Source: Clostridia bacterium
Lineage (GTDB): Bacteria > Bacillota > Clostridia > Oscillospirales > CAG-272
DNA length: 39,035 bases
Direction of reading: 5' to 3'
Assembly: GCA_017938425.1 (NCBI GenBank)
Contig: JAGBBQ010000097.1
Location: forward strand, 1 to 39,035
This document shows positions 31,520 through 39,035 of the stretch, piece after piece. Below the pieces are notes generated by a model. That model ran no database searches and was not told the origin of the DNA. It worked only from the letters and a program-made list of their open reading frames with translations. The number at the start of each line of letters is the position of its first letter. Position 1 is the first letter of the stretch. Both the position numbers and the translations under genes were made by a program.

Positions 31520-34138
31520 ATGCAATGGACATCTCTTAACGATCTGAGAGAGAAGTTTCTCTCCTTCTTCGAGAGCCACGGCCACGTGCGCCTGAAGAGC
31601 TTTTCCCTCATTCCCAATAACGACAAATCCCTGCTTCTGATCAACTCGGGCATGGCACCGATGAAGAAGTTCTTCACGGGAGAAGAGACCCCTCCCGGAA
31701 AGCGCGTCTGCACCTGCCAGAAGTGCATCCGTACCCCCGACCTCGATCGCGTGGGACACACCGCAAGGCACGGCACCTACTTCGAGATGCTCGGAAACTT
31801 CTCCTTCGGTGACTACTTCAAGGAGGAGGCCATCCCGATGGCGTGGGAGTTTCTGACCGGCGTGCTCGAGATCCCCAAGGAGCTGCTCTGGCCCTCCGTT
31901 TACGAGCAGGACGACGAGGCTTACGCCATCTGGAGAGACAAGATCGGCATCGACGAGAGCCACATCGTTCGCCTCGGCAAGGCGGACAACTTCTGGGAGC
32001 ACGGCACCGGCCCCTGCGGCCCCTGCTCCGAGATCTATTTTGACCGCGGCATCGCCTACGGCTGCGGCAGCCCCGACTGTAAGCCCGGCTGCGACTGCGA
32101 CCGCTTTATGGAGATCTGGAACAACGTATTCTCTCAGTTCGACAACGACGGCAAGGGCAACTACACCGAGCTGAAGCAGAAGAACATCGATACGGGTATG
32201 GGCCTTGAGCGCCTTGCCTGCGTGCTCCAGGGCGTGGACAACCTCTTTGAGGTCGATACCGTGAGAAGGATCCTCGACACGGTCTGCGCCATCAGCGGCA
32301 AGACCTACGGCGAAAACAAAGAGAACGATATTTCCATCCGCGTTGTGACCGACCATATCCGCAGCGCGACCTTTATGATCTCGGACGGCGTGATCCCCTC
32401 CAACGAGGGCAGAGGCTACGTGCTTCGCCGTATCCTGCGCCGCGCCTGCCGCCACGGCAAGCTTCTCTCGATCGAGAGAAAGTTCCTTCCCGAGCTTTGC
32501 GAGATCGTGATCGATCAGAACAAGAACGCATATCCCGAGCTTGCCGAAAGAGCGGATTACATCCTGAAGGTGATCAACCTTGAGGAGGACCGCTTCCGCC
32601 AGACGCTGGACGCGGGTCTTGCGATGCTGGAAAAGAAGCTCGGAGAGCTTTCCGCCGAGGGCAAAAAAATGCTCGACGGCGCCGAGGCCTTCAAGCTTTA
32701 CGATACCTACGGCTTCCCCGTGGACCTCACGCGCGAGATCGCTGCCGAGGCGGGCATCGCGCTCGACGAGGAGGGATTCACCGCGCTGATGAACGAGCAG
32801 AAGAGCCGTGCCCGTGCCGCAAGAGGCAACGTTTCGGGCTGGTCGAAGGAGTCGCTCGGCGCGCTCGCCAGCCTTGCAAAGACCGAGTTCCTCGGCTACG
32901 AGAGCCTCTCCTGCGAGGCAAAGCTGCTCGCCATCCTCGTGGACGGTGAGAGCGCCGACGCGCTTTCCGAGGGCGAGGCGACCCTGGTATTCGACCGCAC
33001 CGTATTTTACGGCGAGGGCGGCGGCCAGGTCGGCGATAAGGGTGTGATCACGGCGGGTGACACCGCTCTGACCGTGACCGACACCAAAAAGACCGACGGC
33101 ATCTATCTGCACGCCGTTACACTGGAAAACGGCAGCATCCGCGTCGGCGATACGCTGACGCTCTCCGTTACGGCAGACCGCAGAGCCGCGATCGCACGCA
33201 ACCACACCGCGGCACACCTTCTGCAGAGCGCCCTTCGCGCCGTGCTCGGCACGCACGTGAAGCAGGCAGGCTCCTACGTGGACGAAAACGAGATGCGCTT
33301 TGACTTCTCGCACCTTGCGGCAATGACCGCAGAGGAGCTTGCAAGAGTGGAGGCGCTTGTGAACGGTGCGATCCTCGCGGCAGAGCCCGTGGTCACCACC
33401 GTGACCGATATGGCGGGTGCGAAGGCGCTCGGCGCGATCGCCCTCTTTGATGAAAAATACGGTGACACCGTGCGCGTTTTGCAGGCGGGCAGCACCAGCA
33501 CCGAGCTTTGCGGCGGTACGCACGTGAAGAACACCGGCGCGATCGGTCTGTTTAAGATCACCGCAGAATCCTCCGTTGCCGCAGGCGTGCGCCGCATCAG
33601 CGCCGTGACCGGCCTCGGCGTGCTCAGCCTTCTCGCCGCAAAGGAGAATCTTCTCACCGAGGCGGCAAAGGAGCTGAAGTGCCCCACCGCAAACAACGTT
33701 GCCAAGAAGGCGGCTGCCCTGCAGGCAGAATTGAAGGAGACCAAGCGCACCCTCGAGTCCGCGCAGGCAAAGCTTGCCAACCAGAAGCTCGAGAGCCTTC
33801 TCTCCTCCTTCGAGACGGTCGGCGCCTTCCGCGTTCTGACCGCGAAGCTCGAGATGCGCCCCGACGCGGTGCGCGGCCTTTGCGACACCGTGAAGGAAAA
33901 GGAGCCGATGGGCGTTTGCGTATTCGCCGCCGTGCAGGACGGTAAGCTGAACTTCGTTGCCGCGGCAGGCCCCGAGGCCGTCAAGGCAGGCGCGCACGCA
34001 GGCAAGATCCTCTCCGAGATCTCCGTGATCTGCGGCGGTAAGGGCGGCGGCCGCCCCGACAGCGCGATGAGCGGCGGTAAGGACCTCGATAAGATCGACG
34101 CGGCGCTCGCCGCCGTCAAGGAGATCCTTGCAAGATAA
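31520..34138 (+). CDS. alaS: Alanyl-tRNA synthetase
   Basis: An 872-residue class II synthetase charging tRNA-Ala. In order: catalytic core with motif 1 region (LINSGMAPMKKFFTGEE), motif 2 (GNFSFGDYFKEEAI) and motif 3 (GRGYVLRRILRRA); editing domain with zinc-site HTAAH at about 562-566 and CGGTH at about 663-667; then a coiled-coil and the DHHA1-type C-terminal domain with GGKGGGRPDSAMSGGKD. All expected parts are present and length is normal. Very strong promoter; ATG with GGAGG. Codon use is GC-rich and regular, as for a highly expressed gene. Confidence 0.98.
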   Translation: MQWTSLNDLREKFLSFFESHGHVRLKSFSLIPNNDKSLLLINSGMAPMKKFFTGEETPPGKRVCTCQKCIRTPDLDRVGHTARHGTYFEMLGNFSFGDYFKEEAIPMAWEFLTGVLEIPKELLWPSVYEQDDEAYAIWRDKIGIDESHIVRLGKADNFWEHGTGPCGPCSEIYFDRGIAYGCGSPDCKPGCDCDRFMEIWNNVFSQFDNDGKGNYTELKQKNIDTGMGLERLACVLQGVDNLFEVDTVRRILDTVCAISGKTYGENKENDISIRVVTDHIRSATFMISDGVIPSNEGRGYVLRRILRRACRHGKLLSIERKFLPELCEIVIDQNKNAYPELAERADYILKVINLEEDRFRQTLDAGLAMLEKKLGELSAEGKKMLDGAEAFKLYDTYGFPVDLTREIAAEAGIALDEEGFTALMNEQKSRARAARGNVSGWSKESLGALASLAKTEFLGYESLSCEAKLLAILVDGESADALSEGEATLVFDRTVFYGEGGGQVGDKGVITAGDTALTVTDTKKTDGIYLHAVTLENGSIRVGDTLTLSVTADRRAAIARNHTAAHLLQSALRAVLGTHVKQAGSYVDENEMRFDFSHLAAMTAEELARVEALVNGAILAAEPVVTTVTDMAGAKALGAIALFDEKYGDTVRVLQAGSTSTELCGGTHVKNTGAIGLFKITAESSVAAGVRRISAVTGLGVLSLLAAKENLLTEAAKELKCPTANNVAKKAAALQAELKETKRTLESAQAKLANQKLESLLSSFETVGAFRVLTAKLEMRPDAVRGLCDTVKEKEPMGVCVFAAVQDGKLNFVAAAGPEAVKAGAHAGKILSEISVICGGKGGGRPDSAMSGGKDLDKIDAALAAVKEILAR

Positions 34139-34144
34139 ATAAAT

Positions 34145-34188
34145 AAAAAGCAGAGCGATTCTCTTTTGGGAGAGTTACTCTGCTTTTT
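34145..34188. terminator. Terminator of alaS (left member of a matched pair)
   Basis: AAAAAGCAGAG / CTCTGCTTTTT with inner CTCTT / GGGAG pairing. Near copy of the hairpin at 34939-34984. Confidence 0.88.
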
Positions 34189-34267
34189 CGTTTTTTTGCA
34201 TTCTTTTGCTTTTTTCTGCTTGCAAAGCTGTTTTCGATAGCAACAATTATCAAAAGCCAACGATTTT

Positions 34268-34522
34268 CTAAAATGTAAGAAAAAAAGACCTTGCAAATTC
34301 GAAGCCCATAAAAAATGCTATTTTTGCAAGCAGACCTTGCATCTCATAAACAGTTTCTGCGTATTGCTCGACCGCCTTTTTCTGTTCTTGTGTTAAAATG
34401 GCATTTACATCGTTATGCTTTTCGATCGTTCGTTTTAGAAGCGCTTTCTCCTCCTCTGTTTCAATCGCCGCGCATTTTTCAGCGAAATATTCATCCCACA
34501 GTTGTTCCGATAATATGCTCAT
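34268..34522 (-). CDS. Small helical protein, possibly DUF6809-like
   Basis: An 84-residue protein, probably all helical: WDEYFAEKCAAIETEEEKALLKRTIEKHND, then LTQEQKKAVEQYAETVYEMQGLLAKIAFFMGFEFARSF. The acidic E-E-E-K and terminal aromatic FFMGFEFARSFF resemble small DUF6809-type proteins of Clostridia and their phages, but I am not certain. ATG has AAGGAGAG. It diverges from an XRE regulator across a 150-base gap with three operator-like repeats, so it is probably that regulator's target. Confidence 0.68.
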   Translation of the reverse strand: MSILSEQLWDEYFAEKCAAIETEEEKALLKRTIEKHNDVNAILTQEQKKAVEQYAETVYEMQGLLAKIAFFMGFEFARSFFLTF

Positions 34523-34541
34523 TGTTTCTCTCCTTCTACAT

Positions 34542-34606
34542 CATTTGTGTTGTATTTATAAATATTTTACACCATTTGTGTTGTAAAATCAACTACAACA
34601 TAGGTG
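34542..34606. promoter_or_regulatory. Three-copy operator between divergent genes
   Basis: CATTTGTGTTGTA occurs exactly at 34542-34554 and 34573-34585 (31 bases apart, about three helical turns). A third, inverted copy at 34594-34606 (TACAACATAGGTG, 10 of 13) forms an inverted repeat with the second. A TATAAT at 34615-34620 places the sites over the XRE promoter and the leftward start region. Confidence 0.7.
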
Positions 34607-34674
34607 ATGTATGATATAATCTGCTTATTATACAAAGCGAGGCCTTCAAAACGGCTCGTTTCGGAGGGAATATT

Positions 34675-34893
34675 ATGCGGTTTTACCAAAGGCTCAGAGA
34701 CGTCAGAGAGGATGCAGACAAAACGCAGACAGAGATCGCCGCTCTGCTCGGAACGAGGCAGCAGCAGTACGCACGGTGGGAAAGCGGTGCATGGCAAATG
34801 CCCATCGAGCATTATAAGACGCTTGCGCGGTTTTACAACGTTTCGATCGACTACCTCGCAGGGCTGATCGATACGCCGAGGAAGCTTGGATAA
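34675..34893 (+). CDS. XRE-family transcriptional regulator, minimal
   Basis: A 72-residue protein that is almost only a helix-turn-helix: LRDVREDADKTQTEIAALLGTRQQQYARWESGAWQMPIEHYKTLARFYNVSIDYLAGL. Recognition helix is RQQQYARWE. Likely dimerises and binds the three-copy operator upstream, repressing itself and the divergent small gene. ATG follows GGAGGG. Terminator at 34939 follows. Confidence 0.85.
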   Translation: MRFYQRLRDVREDADKTQTEIAALLGTRQQQYARWESGAWQMPIEHYKTLARFYNVSIDYLAGLIDTPRKLG

Positions 34894-34938
34894 GGGCAAG
34901 CGGCTTACCGTCTCCCAACAAACCGATTTTTATAAAAG

Positions 34939-34984
34939 AAAAGCAGAGCGATACTCTTACGAAAAGAGCCGCTCTGCTTTTTTT
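34939..34984. terminator. Terminator between XRE gene and histidine phosphatase
   Basis: AAAAGCAGAGCG / CGCTCTGCTTTT with inner CTCTT / AAGAG pairing and a T-run; serves both convergent genes. Confidence 0.88.
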
Positions 34985-35024
34985 CGGTCGCTTGCACAAA
35001 GGAAAAGGACCGAACCGTTTTTAA

Positions 35025-35672
35025 TTAAAAGCCCTTCGGGCCGGAGGTGCCGATTTCGGCAAGATGCTTATCGTAGGAATACTGCTCGATCTCGAATTTG
35101 CCGTCCTCGTAGGTCATCGTGGTGAACGAGGCGTTCGTCATATAAGGAAGATCCCTGCCGACGTTTTCGGGCGGAATACCCATCAGCCTTGCGCAGGCTA
35201 CGCGGAAGATCCCGGCGTGACCGCCGACAAGCACGGTCTGCCCCTTGTGCCGCTCTGCGATCTCGGTCAGTGCACGGATGCAGCGCGTGGCGGCATCCTG
35301 CGCAAATTCGCCCTTCGGGGGCGTGCAGAGGCCGAAATTCGCACGCCACATCTCGGTGAAGGTATAAGGCCAACGGTGCAGAATATCGGCAAGATACATA
35401 TCCTCCCAAAGGCCGAGATGGATCTCTCGCAGATCGTCAAGCGCAACGGGGGTAAGCCCACGCGCCTCGGCGTGCGGAAGGATCGTATGAAAGGCGCGCT
35501 TCAAAGGAGAAGTATAAACGGCATCAAAATGCACGTCCTTCAGATATTCAAAGGTTCCTCTCGCCTGGCGGTAACCGTGCTCCGAAAGATCGAGATCGGT
35601 ATGGCCGAGTGCCTTCTGATAGAGATTACCAAGGCTTTCGCCGTGACGGACAAGGTAGATTCGGGTTTTCAT
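35025..35672 (-). CDS. Histidine phosphatase family protein
   Basis: A 215-residue phosphoglycerate-mutase-like phosphatase. YLVRHGESLGNLYQKALG holds the phosphorylated His10; Arg59 in TSPLKRA, Glu83 in LREIHLGLWED and His152 in VLVGGHAGIF complete the phosphate pocket. These enzymes remove phosphate from metabolites such as sugar phosphates or cobalamin precursors; the substrate here is open. ATG has GGAGGAG upstream. It is the last supported gene before a 3.3 kb non-coding stretch. Confidence 0.9.
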   Translation of the reverse strand: MKTRIYLVRHGESLGNLYQKALGHTDLDLSEHGYRQARGTFEYLKDVHFDAVYTSPLKRAFHTILPHAEARGLTPVALDDLREIHLGLWEDMYLADILHRWPYTFTEMWRANFGLCTPPKGEFAQDAATRCIRALTEIAERHKGQTVLVGGHAGIFRVACARLMGIPPENVGRDLPYMTNASFTTMTYEDGKFEIEQYSYDKHLAEIGTSGPKGF

Positions 35673-36373
35673 TGCTTCTCCTCCAAGTCAATAATAAAAA
35701 AAGCTTAAAAATAACGCTAATATTATATCACAGTACAAATGCTTTTTCAATAGGAAATATTAATCGAATATGCGAAGAAAATTCAGAAAAAGATATGTGC
35801 AAAAAGAAGATAAGCAAAAAAAGGAAAAGCAAAAATTGCCAATATAAAGAAAAAAACACATCTGTAATCCAAAGCCATATCCCCCACCTGGCGGACGGTA
35901 AAATCAAAAATTAAACAATTCTCCCCCACAAATCAACCGAGAACATAAAGATTCACCGAATTTTCTTTAAGGAATATGAACAAAATCCCCACATGGAAGT
36001 AAATGCAAAAGCGCGCCTTCGGCAAAAACGGTTTATGAGAAAAAGCAAGAAATGAGAAAAATGAGATCGAATTTATATCGTATATTTTACGAATTATATA
36101 AACAAAACAAAGAAAAACAAGGCGAATTTTAACACAATTAAGCAATAAAGATCCTTCAAAAATCAGAAAAATACAAGCATTTCGTATAAATTACAACTCA
36201 AATATTCAAAAACAGGCAAAAACCATCGCATAAATCACCCGAGCAAGTCCGCAGCCGAGAGAAATTACCATATTTTACCATTTATTTGAAATATCTATAA
36301 AAATCGGATGAAAAATATAAACCAAAAAAGGAAGTAAAAAAGAGGCAGAATAAGAACGAAATGCTGCAAAAAC

Positions 36374-36406
36374 ACCATAAATACATCATAAATACACCGT
36401 AAAACG
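36374..36406 (+). repeat. Three 11-base tandem units
   Basis: ACCATAAATAC, ATCATAAATAC and ACCGTAAAACG follow one another without gaps; the third is degenerate. Period is one helical turn. Confidence 0.6.
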
Positions 36407-36601
36407 CCGTATACAATAAAGAAATCAAAATAAACGCTATTAAAAGCGCAAAAAAGAGCCACTCCATCCCCGAATAGAAAAAAACCTGCAAAATAGGCAC
36501 AATTTGAGCGCAGAAGCTGCAAAAAGCCGTTTTGATCGCCCGGATACGGTCGAAAAGCAAAAACAGTACCACGGCAATATCAAAAACAAAGAAAAACGGC
36601 A

Positions 36602-36656
36602 CAGCATTTGCCTTATTTTGCAAAGAAAAACGCCGCAGCGTTTGCCTTATTTTGCA
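36602..36656 (+). repeat. 21-base direct repeat, 34-base spacing
   Basis: Copies at 36602-36622 and 36636-36656 differ at one base; shared core TTTGCCTTATTTTGCA. Confidence 0.8.
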
Positions 36657-36895
36657 CCGTATCACGCTTTAAACCCGTACTTTTGATATGATCGAAGGGG
36701 GAAATCGGAGACCGATCCCCTATTTTGATCCTCAAAATGCACTCAAAATGCGATTTTTAGGTAAAAATCCGAAAATATTGCAAAAGAGCATTCAATTCAT
36801 CACGCAAGATAGGTTGGAACCCATTTTGAGCGGTAGATTTTATCAATACAGAGACGATATCATAGGCATGGATCATAAAAAACACAGTGAAATAA

Positions 36896-36911
36896 TGTTC
36901 CACGTGAAACA
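36896..36911. promoter_or_regulatory. parS: Exact Firmicutes parS site
   Basis: TGTTCCACGTGAAACA, the exact B. subtilis Spo0J/ParB binding sequence. First of nine. Confidence 0.9.
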
Positions 36912-37310
36912 TTTCACCTCCTTATTACCTCATAACGAACAAAGTTTTACCAAAATACCGCACAAAATATGGCATTTTCACATTCCAAATGCCAATTTAC
37001 GTCCAATACACCATAGAATTCGCTTGTTTCACGTGAAACATACCATCATTTCAGAGAAATAATAGCAATAACACCGGAGAAGCACCCCACGATTCTACAG
37101 GTCCCGTCTATAGTAGCCCGTACCGGAGCTCTGCTGAATGACCCCATTGTTTCTTCACTGAAAAACTCTTTTAGCCTCAAAAATACATAAATTATATGCA
37201 AAATGGCTCGTTTATTCTTCTTTTTAGGTAGGATTTTCCCCTTTATTCCGTTTCACGTGAAACAATTGGTCCTTTTTCTCGAACAATTGGCAAAAACAAT
37301 CACTCCATGT

Positions 37311-37355
37311 TCCCATCGAGCACTCACACTCTGATGGGTGGGTGTTCGATCGGGA
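37311..37355. other. Imperfect hairpin between parS sites 3 and 4
   Basis: TCCCATCGAGCACTCAC pairs with GTGGGTGTTCGATCGGGA allowing a bulge and a few mismatches. No gene next to it. Confidence 0.5.
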
Positions 37356-37572
37356 TCTGTTTCAACTCATCGCTTGTTTCAAGCACTTTCTTCTACAAAT
37401 GATGCGTACGAGCCTTCTTACTCAATGTTTCACGTGAAACGATTGATTTTCTTCATTATTACCGGAAGATCTTATGTTTTTGAACGCTATTCGCTCGTTA
37501 GACCTTTGTTTCACGTGAAACAAAGCCAATTTACTACATTTTTTTGTGAAGCAAACCCAATTTACCACATTC

Positions 37573-37696
37573 CGTTTCACGTGAAACAAAATAGATCTTC
37601 CACCGCTGTGTTTCACGTGAAACAAAATAGATCTTCCACCGCTGTGTTTCACGTGAAACAGAATAGATTTTCTACCACCGTGTTTCACGTGAAACA
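37573..37696 (+). repeat. 36-base tandem repeat carrying parS
   Basis: parS sites at 37573, 37609, 37645 and 37681 are exactly 36 bases apart. The 20-base interval reads AAATAGATCTTCCACCGCTG in the first two units and is diverged in the third (GAATAGATTTTCTACCACCG). The array stops after the fourth parS. Spacers are repeated, so this is not a CRISPR array. Confidence 0.92.
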
Positions 37697-38369
37697 AATC
37701 GTTTGGATAGAATAATCCATAATACAGTTGATTTTCTCGAATATTGCGGTAGTTTTCGTTCTTTTTAATTCAAAAAGCCTCCATTCTATCTGCTTTGTCT
37801 GAATTTAGTTATGTGTTTTTGCAGTAATATTTGCAAGAATATGGCATATTCACTCGTTTGAACTATGCTAAATGCGAGGTTTAAGTATCCCTGTATTCTA
37901 TTCTAAAGTCATGCCATAGGCTCGATCGAAACACCCTTCTTCCTCGCTCCCGAGCTCGCGGAGGGGTGTGCACTATTTATTATAAAAGAAGAAAAACACA
38001 CAAATTACAAATGGATGTATGTGAGAGAAGGCAAAACACGCATGTGATAGACGGCAAAACGCGCAAATAACGGCAGGGAATCACACGCAAAGTCCGTTTC
38101 CCCGCGCAACCGTTCGGGATATCTACCTTATATTTGTTTTGAAAAGGACTCTGACATTCTTGCATTTCTGCGCGATCTTGCGGCATTGCAATGTAAAATA
38201 CAGATTTCGCTTTTGGCGCACCACTATTATGATTGAATTCTCTAAGCTTCTTTATAACCTCTTTTCAGCCCTCTTCAAGCCTTCTTTCGACAGTTTTTTA
38301 TCCTTTTTTATCCTTTTTCAGCTCTTTTTCGCTGCGTTGAAGCAGGTTATTTCTACCATTATCCGTACG
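37697..38369. other. Non-coding stretch after the parS array
   Basis: AT-rich, no supported gene. Contains a possible stem ACACCC...GGGTGT at 37931-37969 with CCTCGC/GCGGAGG inside it, and from about 38220 a plus strand dominated by T and C (e.g. TTTTTTATCCTTTTTTATCC). Confidence 0.5.
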
Positions 38370-38414
38370 ATTCTCCCGAATCTTATCCTCCCGGATCTTA
38401 TTCTCCCGGAACTT
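38370..38414 (+). repeat. Three 15-base tandem units
   Basis: ATTCTCCCGAATCTT, ATCCTCCCGGATCTT and ATTCTCCCGGAACTT in direct succession. The 15-base period keeps a reading frame on the minus strand (RENKI/REDKI pattern), but no ribosome binding site supports a gene. Confidence 0.85.
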
Positions 38415-38569
38415 CCCCTTTTTCCTTTTTTCGTTTATTACCAACCGACTTTCTTTGCGGAGAATCCCTCGATGTATTTCCAAACGCAGATCATCGCTAT
38501 GATCTATTTTTCACAAATCGTTAGAATTACCTCCATCGTGCCGGTATCGGCTCTCCATAGTAGCATCAG

Positions 38570-38660
38570 CGCATATCTCTTCCGCAACGACATACCCTAT
38601 AGCCATCCGCATATCCCTTTTGCAGCGGCACACCCTATAGCCATCCGCATATCTCTTGCA
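38570..38660 (+). repeat. 38-base tandem repeat, two full units and a partial
   Basis: Units start at 38570, 38608 and 38646 with CGCATATC; units 1 and 2 share ACCCTATAGCCATC at their ends. Interior positions differ. Confidence 0.8.
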
Positions 38661-38666
38661 CCGACG

Positions 38667-38743
38667 TTTTCTCTATATAACGATAGTTTCTGTATTTGGC
38701 GACACTTTGTCTATTTAGCGACGATTTCTGTATATGACGGCGT
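38667..38743 (+). repeat. Degenerate 19-20 base tandem repeat
   Basis: TTTCTGTATTTGGCGACAC (38687), TTTGTCTATTTAGCGACGA (38706) and TTTCTGTATATGACGGCGT (38725), with a weaker unit before them at 38667. Confidence 0.65.
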
Positions 38744-38838
38744 TTTTTCCTCTTTTTTGCTACTTTTTATCCATTTGCGGTCAGATCATTTTCCCTTACT
38801 GCCGTTTTTTCTCTCCGTTATCATCTTTTATACGCTTG

Positions 38839-39035
38839 CCGCCGCGCAGGGGAGGTGCATCACGCTCTTGTTCCACGGCGCGTACCGTCCGATGCACGAA
38901 GCGTTCTCCTTTCCGCCACGCAGGGGAGGTACATCACGCTCTTGTTCCGCGGCGCGTACCGTCCGATGCACGAAGCGTTCTCCTTTCCGCCACGCAGGGG
39001 AGGTGCATCACGCTCTTGTTCCACGGCGTGTACCG
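38839..39035 (+). repeat. 74-base GC-rich tandem repeat running off the window
   Basis: Units begin at 38839, 38913 and 38987 (third cut by the window end) and are nearly identical: CGCAGGGGAGGTGCATCACG then CTCTTGTTCC, GGCGCGTACCGTCCGATGCA and CGAAGCGTTCTCCTTTCCGC. GTGCATC and GATGCAC within a unit can pair. GC content is far above the preceding 3 kb. Confidence 0.92.

Larger units (their letters stand above)
35701..36680. other. AT-rich non-coding stretch with A-rich plus strand
   Basis: No frame here has both a ribosome binding site and a recognisable protein. The plus strand is strikingly rich in A (runs such as AAAACAAAGAAAAACAA), so antisense frames read as Phe/Leu-rich hydrophobic peptides by composition alone. 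Small direct repeats are embedded (see separate entries). It could be a decayed region or an origin-type AT-rich flank. Confidence 0.6.
36896..37696. promoter_or_regulatory. parS: Cluster of nine parS sites (centromere-like array)
   Basis: Nine 16-base sites fitting TGTTNCACGTGAAACA start at 36896, 37025, 37249, 37426, 37507, 37573, 37609, 37645 and 37681. All nine keep the GTTNCACGTGAAAC core; sites at 37249 and 37573 begin with C, and the one at 37426 ends in G. ParB binds such sites and spreads to organise chromosome segregation. No parA, parB, gidB or dnaA gene lies in the window, so they may be to the right. Frames running across the sites give repeated FHVKH/FHVKQ peptides, which are by-products of the sites. 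Confidence 0.9.

Noticed and set aside
31490..33997. 835-codon minus-strand frame opposite alaS
   Set aside because: Same cause: mirror of the well-supported alaS coding frame.
36282..36665. 127-codon hydrophobic minus-strand frame
   Set aside because: Phe/Leu content follows from the A-rich plus strand; GTG start without ribosome binding site.
36688..37062. 124-codon plus-strand frame
   Set aside because: Runs through two parS sites, has no ribosome binding site and no family resemblance.
37573..37696. CRISPR-like regular spacing of a 16-base repeat
   Set aside because: The intervals are themselves repeated, the repeat is a ParB site, and no cas genes are present.
37338..37715. Open frames on both strands with repeated FHVKH/FHVKQ peptides
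   Set aside because: They are translations of the palindromic parS sites (TTTCACGTGAAAC reads FHVK in both directions); no ribosome binding site and no protein family.
38298..38483. 61-codon charged minus-strand frame (RENKI-REDKI)
   Set aside because: Its repetitive sequence is the 15-base tandem repeat read in frame; no ribosome binding site.
35701..39035. A replication origin (oriC) in the parS region
   Set aside because: I found no cluster of DnaA boxes (TTATNCACA) and no dnaA gene; only isolated near matches, so parS alone does not make it oriC.

Overview
The window reads as chromosomal DNA of an uncultured member of the Bacillota, probably a gut Clostridia of the Oscillospiraceae/Christensenellales type. 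The evidence is AGGAGG-type ribosome binding sites, sigma-A-like promoters with 17-base spacers, a Firmicutes-type ParB site (parS), luxS, a BspA-type leucine-rich lipoprotein and a methylglyoxal-synthase-like protein. Species cannot be named from the sequence. Most genes are GC-rich; two stretches are clearly AT-rich (about 22.5-24.7 kb and 35.7-38.8 kb).

Layout. 1-6.2 kb: the 3' end of an Eis-like acetyltransferase, then a leftward group (mgsA-like, DUF1934, holA, secreted cyclophilin), divergent pfkA, a hairpin-rich repeat region, and a cation/proton antiporter. 6.4-12.4 kb: a small tail-anchored protein, a GH20 hexosaminidase followed by a truncated beta-helix hydrolase fragment, an EamA exporter, azlCD and an alpha/beta hydrolase. 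12.6-22.2 kb: a rightward housekeeping block: prfC, trmB, two tandem RadC-like genes, a DUF554 membrane protein, mutY, trkA, trkH, luxS and mtnN. Several of these genes overlap, which suggests translational coupling; trkA/trkH form a potassium uptake system and luxS/mtnN the S-adenosylhomocysteine detoxification and AI-2 pathway.

22.3-25.25 kb is accessory: a ribbon-helix-helix protein with a palindromic operator, then a 2.0 kb AT-rich cargo (EamA permease, membrane-linked XRE regulator, small membrane protein). The cargo is bounded by a 36-base inverted repeat and wedged between copies of a dispersed ~270-base repeat whose diverged relative lies behind pfkA. 25.25-35.7 kb: DUF1854 protein plus ABC exporter, a 971-residue leucine-rich lipoprotein, alaS, a divergent small-protein/XRE pair with three operator copies, and a histidine phosphatase.

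35.7-39.0 kb has no gene I can support. It holds nine parS sites in 801 bases, the last four locked in a 36-base tandem repeat, and is followed by tandem repeats of 15, 38, 19 and 74 bases. This compact centromere-like array is the most striking feature of the window.
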